A model generated the notes under the pieces. That model did not search any database. It was not told where the DNA came from and was given only the letters and a program-made list of their open reading frames with translations. Shown here in pieces: positions 1-3,798 of a stretch of 7,268 bases of DNA; the stretch's first letter is position 1, and every line of letters starts with the position of its first letter. Both the position numbers and the translations under genes were made by a program. Location: the NCBI GenBank assembly GCA_032560695.1, contig JAWGHR010000021.1, forward strand, positions 1-7,268, read 5' to 3'. The stretch comes from Peptoniphilus_A harei_B. GTDB lineage: Bacteria; Bacillota; Clostridia; Tissierellales; Peptoniphilaceae.

Positions 1-66
1 GAGGGGATAGGGGGGAGGTCTAAGGAGGGGGAAAGGGGCCTCGCCCGTCCCTTGCACCCCCTCCTT
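1..66. repeat. GC-rich palindromic repeat core (copy F)
   Basis: This G/C-rich block stands out in an AT-rich window. Its palindrome has GGAGGGGG at 24-31 and CCCCCTCC at 57-64, with a weaker inner pair AAGGG/CCCTT. The same GGAGGGG...CCCCTCC frame occurs at 2453-2529, 3097-3153 and 7172-7210, so it is one member of a dispersed intergenic family. The left side may be cut by the window edge. No coding potential is seen. Whether it acts as DNA cruciform, RNA hairpin or recombination site cannot be decided here. Confidence 0.7.
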
Positions 67-77
67 AAAGATGAATA

Positions 78-183
78 GTAAAGCTTGGCTTTACAAAAAA
101 CTATTAAAGAAGAAATCTTTATACTATATAAATAAGAATTAAAGTTATGAGCTTTATAAACCAATCTAAAAGCGAAGCTTTTA
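78..183. repeat. Array of four short covarying hairpins
   Basis: Four inverted repeats of about 17 nt lie at 78-94 (GTAAAGC/GCTTTAC), 105-121 (TAAAGA/TCTTTA), 140-156 (TAAAG/CTTTA) and 167-183 (TAAAAGC/GCTTTTA). Their start-to-start distances are 27, 35 and 27 bp. The inner stem bases differ but stay complementary. The same class of hairpin recurs next to every other GC-rich repeat core in the window. No reading frame here looks coding. The last hairpin ends about 80 bp before the antitoxin gene, so the array could sit in or just upstream of its leader. Confidence 0.7.
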
Positions 184-239
184 AAAAGTTTTTTACAAAT
201 AATTTTATCGACAAATATATCAATATATTTACACATATG

Positions 240-258
240 TCATACTTATTATGAGGTG
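240..258 (+). promoter_or_regulatory. Putative small operator and RBS for the antitoxin gene
   Basis: TCATA (240-244) and TATGA (250-254) form a short inverted repeat over a TATTAT hexamer at 247-252, which could be a -10. Directly after it, GAGGTG at 253-258 is a good Shine-Dalgarno site five bases before the ATG at 264, and it fixes that start. No convincing -35 is placed at the correct distance; TTTACA at 228-233 is too close. Phd-family proteins usually repress their own promoters through small palindromes, so an operator here is plausible but weakly supported. Confidence 0.35.
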
Positions 259-263
259 ATAAT

Positions 264-587
264 ATGAACTTTATTAAACAAATTTCTAATAGAACAGTTT
301 CTATCTCTGACTTTAATAGAGGTCTTGCAGGTAGAATTTTTGATGATGTAAAGTCTACTGGATCCAAGGTTGTCCTAAAGAACAATTCTCCTGAGTGTGT
401 CCTCTTATCGCCAGAAGAGTACTCAAGGCTAATGGATGAACTAGAAGATGCAAGAGATTTAATGCTTGCCAAGTCAAGACTTGAATCCATGAATGAAATT
501 GATGCTATTTCAAAAGAAGACATTGAAAAAGCATTTAATATGAACTTTGATGATATTGAACCACTTAGTGAAGACGAGTTTGAATGA
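264..587 (+). CDS. Phd/YefM-family antitoxin (type II), orphan
   Basis: This 107-residue protein resembles the Phd/YefM antitoxin family. Such proteins bind their own operator with the N-terminal half and neutralise a partner toxin with a flexible C-terminal tail. Visible family features are the N-terminal SISDFNRG segment (13-20), the conserved strand region ending KVVLKNNSPECVLLSPEEY (35-53), and a helix rich in E, L and R (54-75). The acidic tail (76-107) would be the toxin-binding part. The start is supported by GAGGTG just upstream. Phd genes normally overlap a RelE/Doc/YoeB-type toxin gene. Here an ATGATG overlaps the stop codon and reads MMYKLSF, like a RelE start, but that frame ends after 28 codons and no toxin follows. 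The gene is therefore an orphan antitoxin. Function as an active regulator or as protection against a toxin elsewhere is inference. Confidence 0.85.
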   Translation: MNFIKQISNRTVSISDFNRGLAGRIFDDVKSTGSKVVLKNNSPECVLLSPEEYSRLMDELEDARDLMLAKSRLESMNEIDAISKEDIEKAFNMNFDDIEPLSEDEFE

Positions 588-1313
588 TGTACAAGTTATC
601 TTTTAAAAGCAAGTTTAGACTTTGTAAAAAGAAACACCAAAAAGATGTGGAAAAAAGGTCCAGTTTATAGAATAGAATATCCAGAATATCCTGAAAGAGC
701 AGTGCAGGAAGCCTTAGTAAATGCACTTATTCACAGAGATTATTCTGTAGTAGGTAGTGAAGTCCATGTAGATATTTATGATAACAGGTTAGAAATATAT
801 TCTCCTGGTGGTATGTATGATGGGACTTTTGTGCAAGATCTCAATCCGTTGAATGTATCTTCTACAAGAAGAAATCCAATAATAGCAGATGTATTTGCTA
901 GAATGGATTTAATGGAAAGACGTGGATCTGGACTTAGAAAAATTATAGAAGCTTATGAAGCAGAAGAAAATTATAAAAAAGAATTAAAACCAGAGTTTAA
1001 ATCAACGGAATCTTCTTTTACTACAATTCTAAAAAATCTAAATTATGACACTCAAAATGTCATCCAAAATGTCACTCAAAATGTCACCCAAAGTGAGGGA
1101 CAAAATGACGGTCAAAAATTAAAACCAAGTGATAGGCGTGAAAAAATTCTTGAAATAATAAAAAATAACCCTAAAATAACTGCCTATGATTTATCTAAAC
1201 AATTTAATGTAACTGATAGAACTATAAAAAGAGATTTAAAAGTTCTAACAGATAAAAAAATAATAAAGTATGTAGGCAGTGCTAAGGATGGGCATTGGGA
1301 ATTTAAACAATAA
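588..1313 (+). pseudogene. 5'-truncated ATP-binding/winged-helix protein (HATPase_c_4 family)
   Basis: Family similarity starts at about 597, directly after the antitoxin stop and in the same reading frame. The first ATG is at 645, has no Shine-Dalgarno site and would give 222 residues. Numbered from that ATG, the sequence shows a GHKL-type ATP-binding N-box EALVNALIHRDY (22-33), DNRLEIYSPGG (46-56) and MERRGSGL (90-97), typical of HATPase_c_4 proteins annotated as putative transcriptional regulators. A Q-N-x-x repeat linker (137-156) leads to a winged-helix domain (about 163-220) with ITAYDLSKQFNVTDRTIKRD as helix-turn-helix. Full-length relatives are normally about 450-500 residues and carry an N-terminal AlbA_2/Schlafen-like domain, which is absent. 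The gene looks like the 3' half left by a deletion or recombination that joined it to the antitoxin. Expression of the remaining part from an internal start cannot be excluded. Confidence 0.8.
1053..1112 (+). repeat. 12-bp in-frame tandem repeat in the linker
   Basis: Three near-identical 12-mers (CAAAATGTCATC, CAAAATGTCACT, CAAAATGTCACC; 1053-1088) are followed by two degenerate units up to 1112. They encode QNVI, QNVT, QNVT, QSEG and QNDG. The unit length is a multiple of three, so copy number can change without breaking the frame. The repeat separates the ATP-binding module from the winged helix and probably acts as a flexible spacer. Confidence 0.75.
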
Positions 1314-1364
1314 AGGTAGTTTTTTTATTTTTTCTTTTAAGAAAATAAGGAAAAGAATTTTTTC

Positions 1365-1599
1365 ACTTCTTGCCAAGAAGTTGGGGCTTAAAGAATTTCA
1401 TAAAACCTAAGGTTTTAATAATTCAAAAATTAACCGTGTGTGAATCGATACGGTTAGATAAATATTTCTAAAGCTTAAGGCTTTAAACTTATATATAAAA
1501 TTCTAAAGATTTCATCTTTACAAAAAACTTCACGATGTCCCCCTTGTGCCCGAATGGGTATAGGCCCCTCCAATAAGACATATAAAAGCGAAGCTTATA
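1365..1599. repeat. Intergenic repeat copy A: hairpins plus GC-rich core (reverse orientation)
   Basis: This stretch is non-coding repeat. Inverted repeats are at 1365-1381 (ACTTCTTG/CAAGAAGT), 1401-1417 (TAAAACC/GGTTTTA), 1431-1456 (TAACCGT/ACGGTTA with a 12-nt loop), 1469-1485 (TAAAGC/GCTTTA), 1504-1520 (TAAAGAT/ATCTTTA) and 1583-1599 (TAAAAGC/GCTTATA, one mismatch). Between the last two, 1531-1571 read on the minus strand gives GGAGGGGC, then TACCCATTCGGGCACAAG (1543-1560), then GACATCGTGA. This is a half-core shared with 2453-2483 and 6987-7032. Sequence 1314-1364 shows only an AT-rich inverted repeat at 1330-1345 and no convincing terminator. Confidence 0.7.
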
Positions 1600-1670
1600 A
1601 AAACTTAGACAATATAGAAGATGAGCTTAAGGATAAGTATGACAAAGCCTTTAAAGAACTTGCCAAATAA
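1599..1670 (+). pseudogene. 3' remnant of an unidentified gene
   Basis: A frame ending in TAA at 1668-1670 reads KNLDNIEDELKDKYDKAFKE and then LAK. It has the charged, helix-forming look and codon use of a genuine protein C-terminus. Upstream the frame stays open but runs into the repeat at 1531-1599, so only the last 20 or so codons remain. The stop codon adjoins a strong terminator, as expected for a real gene end. The parent protein is not recognised. A chance open frame is possible. Confidence 0.35.
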
Positions 1671-1718
1671 AAAAAGCTACGTTGTTTTCGCAAATGAAAA
1701 CAAAAGCGTAGCTTTTTT
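1669..1718. terminator. Bidirectional intrinsic terminator
   Basis: AAAAAAGCTACG (1670-1681) pairs with CGTAGCTTTTTT (1707-1718). Inside it, GTTTTC pairs with GAAAAC across a short loop. The stem ends in a T-run on either strand. It would end transcription of the remnant on its left and, more importantly, of the higBA operon arriving from the right on the minus strand, whose last gene stops at 1747. Confidence 0.85.
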
Positions 1719-1746
1719 GATATAATATAAAAATTTAAAATAAAAA

Positions 1747-2022
1747 TTAACCTTTAAATTCAAGTTTCAATTGCATTCCAAGTCCACTTGCTAGTTTTTT
1801 TAACATTTTTAGACTTGGATTTCTTGTACCATTTTCAATTCTACTGATGTCTGCTTGATTAATCCCAGTTTTTTCGGATAAGTCCTTTTGTGTTAGATTA
1901 AGATTATTACGAGCTATAATCATGGCTTCTATAATGTCGTATTCTGGAGCAAGTGCATCATATTCTGACTTAATTTCATCATTTTTTAAAATTTCCTTTT
2001 TGTAATCATTGTAAGCTCTCAT
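1747..2022 (-). CDS. higA: HigA-type HTH (XRE family) antitoxin
   Basis: This 91-residue protein has a Cro/C1-type helix-turn-helix at about 32-86. Helix 2 is in TQKDLSEKTG (44-53), and the recognition helix lies in the segment NQADISRIENGTRNPS (55-70). The N-terminal 30 residues, rich in K, E and Y, are probably the toxin-contacting extension. In HigBA systems the toxin gene comes first, and the antitoxin binds and neutralises HigB and represses the operon. That order is seen here: the start ATG overlaps the toxin stop as ATGA (2019-2022), which implies translational coupling. An AAAGGAG site (2029-2035, minus strand) six bases upstream also gives it independent initiation, as expected for an antitoxin needed in excess. 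The gene looks intact, and a terminator follows at 1669-1718. Confidence 0.9.
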   Translation of the reverse strand: MRAYNDYKKEILKNDEIKSEYDALAPEYDIIEAMIIARNNLNLTQKDLSEKTGINQADISRIENGTRNPSLKMLKKLASGLGMQLKLEFKG

Positions 2023-2363
2023 AAAAATCTCCTTTCAAAATCTTTTTTATATTTAATAGCAAGTTCAAATTCAGATCTTGGAGTTTTATTACTCTTTTTA
2101 ACAAAACCATTGGTTAAAACTATTCTTTTATCAAATATAAAAAAATAAAAGATCCTAGTTATGTCACTAGATTGTTTTGTCCTTAATTCAAAAATACCAT
2201 TACTTAACTTCTTTGAAAAAGGTTCTCTAAGATTATTCCCAAACTTTTCCAATAGATCGATATCTCTCAAAGTTTTCGCCAATAATTTAGGGCTTAAAGA
2301 ATCTAAAAATTCTTCAACAGGAACTTTGCCATCTTCCTTATCATAAAATATAATTTCATACAT
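2019..2363 (-). CDS. higB: HigB-type toxin (RelE superfamily, Gp49-like)
   Basis: The product has 114 residues if started at the ATG at 2363, which has AAGAGG nine bases upstream on the minus strand. An in-frame TTG at 2384 would add seven residues, but it lies inside the operator and has no RBS. The pattern is that of phage-derived Gp49-like/HigB proteins: an N-terminal strand MYEIIFYDKEDGKVPVEEFL, a helical central part, then GIFELRTKQSSDITRIFYFF (56-75) and VKKSNKTP (88-95). HigB proteins are ribosome-dependent mRNA endonucleases. Basic residues such as R61, R70, K89, K90 and K93 lie where RelE-fold toxins carry their RNA-binding and catalytic residues, although the exact assignments are inferred. 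The gene is apparently intact and translationally coupled to the downstream antitoxin. Confidence 0.9.
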   Translation of the reverse strand: MYEIIFYDKEDGKVPVEEFLDSLSPKLLAKTLRDIDLLEKFGNNLREPFSKKLSNGIFELRTKQSSDITRIFYFFIFDKRIVLTNGFVKKSNKTPRSEFELAIKYKKDFERRFL

Positions 2364-2374
2364 ACCGGTATACC

Positions 2375-2404
2375 TCTTATACAAATATAATATGGTGTAT
2401 AAGA
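2375..2404. promoter_or_regulatory. Palindromic operator over the higBA -10
   Basis: Perfect 9-bp arms TCTTATACA (2375-2383) and TGTATAAGA (2396-2404) are separated by 12 bp. They bracket the -10 hexamer and overlap the transcription start and part of the toxin RBS. The arm centres lie 21 bp apart, about two helical turns, which suits a dimeric XRE-type repressor on one DNA face. The likely ligand is the HigA product alone or with HigB. A second perfect 10-bp palindrome, ATACCGGTAT (2362-2371), overlaps the toxin start codon and might be an accessory site. Confidence 0.7.
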
Positions 2405-2415
2405 CATATTGTCAA
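2387..2415 (-). promoter_or_regulatory. Promoter of the higBA operon
   Basis: On the minus strand, TTGACA (2410-2415) is a perfect -35. After a 17-bp spacer comes TATTAT (2387-2392) as -10. Transcription should begin near 2380, leaving a leader of about 17 nt before the toxin ATG at 2363. This is a strong sigma-A-type promoter, as expected for an operon held down by autorepression. Confidence 0.85.
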
Positions 2416-2424
2416 GGGGAAATC

Positions 2425-2690
2425 TAAAGCCTAAGGTTTTAATTCTTCTTTTGGAGGGGATTTATACCCATTCGGGCACGCAGGGGCTTATTCGATCGCC
2501 CTTACTTGTGCCTGAGTGGCATCCCCTCCGGACCACCCCCATCACCTTCAACGACCTAGCAGGGGCTCGGCCCATTAATACGCAAAAAGCCCTCCGACTA
2601 AAAATTTCAAACTACTCGCTACGTTTCACTTCGCTCGCTCGAACAGTGAAATTTTTTGACGTCTCCGAACTTTTTGCTTACTGCCTTATT
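2425..2690. repeat. Composite repeat copy B: hairpin, GC-rich core, tail palindrome
   Basis: The element begins with a hairpin at 2425-2441 (TAAAGCC/GGTTTTA, one G-T pair). A 77-bp imperfect palindrome follows, with GGAGGGGAT (2453-2461) matching ATCCCCTCC (2521-2529) and GGGCA/TGTGCC half-sites inside. The 19-bp module TACCCATTCGGGCACGCAG sits at 2465-2483. After the core come ACCACCCCC and TCACC, as at 7211-7226. The tail, about 2593-2680, is an imperfect palindrome with GCAAAAAG at both ends and AAATTTCA/TGAAATTT inside, around a loop rich in TCGC/GCTC. The order hairpin-core-tail matches the copy entering at 7165. The copy at 2961-3408 runs the other way. Confidence 0.7.
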
Positions 2691-2795
2691 AGCTAGTGAT
2701 TTATTGGCAAAGTCTACGACCTTATTAGGTTTCAACGAGCTTGGGGCATCATTGCCAAGGTGACAATTGAAGACAAAGTTATAAAAAGATTAAGC
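2619..2795 (-). pseudogene. Possible 3' gene remnant ending in the repeat tail
   Basis: On the minus strand, an open frame without a start codon runs from about 2795 to a TAG at 2619-2621. It includes NDAPSSLKPNKVVDFANKSL, NKAVSKKFGDV and finally KKFHCSSERSET. The part before KKFHC looks like ordinary protein, and the end lies in the repeat's tail palindrome. No RBS or start is present. The oppositely oriented copy at 2961-3038 encodes a similar end (SKKIGYALKIFNC...SKSEF, stop). Either both are gene ends overrun by the repeat or the similarity is a by-product of the DNA palindrome. The product is not recognised. Confidence 0.3.
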
Positions 2796-2823
2796 TTAAT
2801 CCTTTACTGGTTAAGCTTTTTTT
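2788..2823 (+). terminator. Terminator-like hairpin
   Basis: AAGCTTAATC (2792-2801) pairs with GGTTAAGCTT (2809-2818, one T-G pair) across a 7-nt loop, followed by T2819-T2823. An alternative perfect palindrome, GATTAAGCTTAATC, lies at 2788-2801. No intact gene on its left needs it, so it may have belonged to a lost gene. The stem is AT-rich, so efficiency is uncertain. Confidence 0.5.
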
Positions 2824-2960
2824 ATAACTTAAGAATTATTTGTGAAGTTGTAACTTTTTATGACTTCTCAAGAAACTATAACTTAATAATTAGTTATAGG
2901 GTGAAAACTTTTCATTACTTATTTACTAAAACTAACTTTAAGTTTAAACCGTAAACTAAT
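2824..2960. other. AT-rich intergenic stretch with one inverted repeat
   Basis: This spacer lies between repeat copies B and D. The only clear structure is an inverted repeat, CTATAACT (2876-2883) and AGTTATAG (2892-2899), with an 8-nt loop. A frame open from a GTG at 2760 to 2954 crosses the terminator-like hairpin, has no RBS and has unusual composition, so it is not called as a gene. Confidence 0.5.
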
Positions 2961-3160
2961 CGAGTGCATATAATGAGCAAAAAAATTGGTTATGCGTTAA
3001 AAATTTTCAACTGTTTGAGCTCGAAGAGCGAGTTTTGAAAATTTAGCATGGCCGATTTTTTTGGACTCAACGTACGTGGGGTGAATGGGGTGGTTTGGAG
3101 GGGCAATACCACACAGGCACGCAGGGGGCCTCACGATGCCCCTAAGCCCCTCCAAGAGAA
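2961..3160. repeat. Composite repeat copy D: tail palindrome and GC-rich core
   Basis: The tail palindrome (about 2976-3074) has AAATTTTCAA (3001-3010) and TTGAAAATTT (3035-3044) as its perfect inner arms, extended by AAAAAAATTGG against CCGATTTTTTT. Then come CGTACGTGGGGTGAATGGGG and the core palindrome GGAGGGGC (3097-3104)/GCCCCTCC (3146-3153). Inside the core, GGGGC and GCCCC bracket CTCACGAT. A diverged 18-bp module, TACCACACAGGCACGCAG, sits at 3107-3124. From 3039 to 3160 the element is an inverted near-copy of 7165-7268, with 2 mismatches over 104 aligned bases apart from the 18-bp module, which the right copy lacks. Confidence 0.85.
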
Positions 3161-3165
3161 ATTAT

Positions 3166-3408
3166 AAAAGCGTCAGCTTTTGAGAAGTTTTGTTAGTTTT
3201 ACTACACCCCCTCCATAAAAGGTTTTAAAGCCTTAGGCTTTAGAAAAATTTCTTAAAGAAAACTTCTTTAAGTCCCCTCCATAAGGATTCTTAAAGCCCT
3301 AGGCTTTCTTCTTCTTCTTCTTTCTTACTTACTATAGAAAGAAATCAAAATAAAGAAATTAAAAACCCTTAGACTCTACAAAAAAGATTCTTAAAGAAAA
3401 CTTCTTTA
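3166..3408. repeat. Hairpin array of copy D, upstream of the S-layer gene
   Basis: Short inverted repeats lie at 3166-3181 (AAAAGC/GCTTTT), 3226-3242 (TAAAGCC/GGCTTTA), 3252-3272 (CTTAAAGAA/TTCTTTAAG), 3293-3307 (AAAGCC/GGCTTT) and 3391-3408, a second copy of the TTAAAGAA/TTCTTTA type. Two CCCCTCCATAA segments (about 3208 and 3275) are fragments of the GC-rich core edge. A TTC microsatellite of five units is at 3306-3320, and a pyrimidine-rich tract occupies about 3406-3440. No coding sequence is seen. Confidence 0.65.
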
Positions 3409-3450
3409 CCCAACTCTTTCTTCCTTTCTCTTCTTTTCCCTGAAAAAAGA

Positions 3451-3494
3451 AAAGAAAATAAAAAATTGCAAACTTGTAACCCTTTTGTTATAAT
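3451..3494 (+). promoter_or_regulatory. Distal promoter P2 of the S-layer gene
   Basis: TTGCAA (3466-3471), a 17-bp spacer and a perfect TATAAT (3489-3494) form a good sigma-A promoter. The A-rich run AAAGAAAATAAAAAA just upstream resembles an UP element contacted by RNA polymerase alpha subunits. Transcription from here would give a leader of about 300 nt that includes the hairpin GGTC/GACC (3507-3520). Strength is inferred from consensus match only. Confidence 0.65.
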
Positions 3495-3616
3495 TCTACA
3501 TACGGTCAAAAAAGACCTACTCTTTTATCACGGAAAAGTGCCAAGTAAACACAAGCACACTTGCAGGAGGATATTATTTCAAAACAATTTCTCACATTTC
3601 CTTTATGTAATGTAAT

Positions 3617-3650
3617 TGTAATTTTACAAAGCAAATTTCTAGTGTATAAT
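3617..3650 (+). promoter_or_regulatory. Proximal promoter P1 of the S-layer gene
   Basis: TTTACA (3623-3628), a 16-bp spacer and TATAAT (3645-3650) predict a start near 3657 and a leader of about 142 nt. TGTAA (3617-3621) and TTACA (3624-3628) form an inverted repeat over the -35, with two more TGTAA direct repeats at 3606-3615. These could be a regulator site. Tandem promoters are common for abundantly made S-layer proteins. Confidence 0.7.
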
Positions 3651-3656
3651 AGAGAC

Positions 3657-3798
3657 ACAAGAGGAACATGACAACTAAATAAAACCAAAAGGCGATATTT
3701 ATTTGTCGACCTCTTAGAGTCGAGATAGTTCAGTCTCGGCGACAAAAGTTTGAGACTTTTGTAGAATCTACAAAATTTTTAAGGAGGTCGAAAGACAA
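3657..3798 (+). promoter_or_regulatory. Structured 5' leader with anti-Shine-Dalgarno segment
   Basis: The leader contains three overlapping hairpins. H1 pairs TTTGTCG (3702-3708) with CGACAAA (3740-3746), with an inner CGAGA/TCTCG stem. H2 pairs ACAAAAGT (3742-3749) with ACTTTTGT (3755-3762). H3 pairs TTTTGTAG (3757-3764) with CTACAAAA (3768-3775) and is followed by five Ts. H2 shares bases with both H1 and H3, so it excludes them. The strong Shine-Dalgarno AAGGAGGT (3781-3788) lies ten bases before the ATG. TCGACCTCTT (3706-3715) can pair with 3782-3791 over ten bases, one of them T-G, and so hide it. This suggests control of translation or mRNA stability. No known riboswitch class is recognised. 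Confidence 0.6.

Noticed and set aside
78..183. Regular spacing suggested a CRISPR array
   Set aside because: The repeats are not identical, spacers are only 10-18 bp and no cas gene is present. The pattern is conserved structure, not sequence.
119..523. 134-codon open frame on the minus strand
   Set aside because: It lies opposite the Phd antitoxin gene and the hairpin array, has serine-rich unnatural composition and no RBS.
1330..1345. TTTTCTT/AAGAAAA hairpin as terminator of the truncated ATPase gene
   Set aside because: The stem has a single G-C pair and no following T-run, so it is too weak to call.
1543..1571. tRNA-like sequence around GTGCCCGAATGGGTATAGG
   Set aside because: No cloverleaf, TPsiC arm or anticodon arm can be formed. 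It is the 18-bp repeat module on the minus strand.
2409..2696. 95-codon open frame on the plus strand across repeat copy B
   Set aside because: It runs through a GC palindrome and the tail palindrome, and its codon use is unlike any gene here. It is an artefact of the repeat's composition.
2760..2954. 64-codon open frame from GTG
   Set aside because: It has no RBS, passes through a terminator-like hairpin and does not resemble a protein.
3530..3580. AGGAGG at about 3566 as an RBS for a small leader peptide
   Set aside because: No ATG, GTG or TTG follows at a proper distance with an open frame, so no leader gene can be supported.
3506..3745. 79-codon minus-strand frame in the S-layer leader
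   Set aside because: It lies opposite two promoters and the structured leader, and it has no start signals.
3657..3798. Known riboswitch or T-box in the S-layer leader
   Set aside because: No T-box sequence, specifier loop or familiar aptamer core is visible. The leader is reported only as an unclassified structured element.
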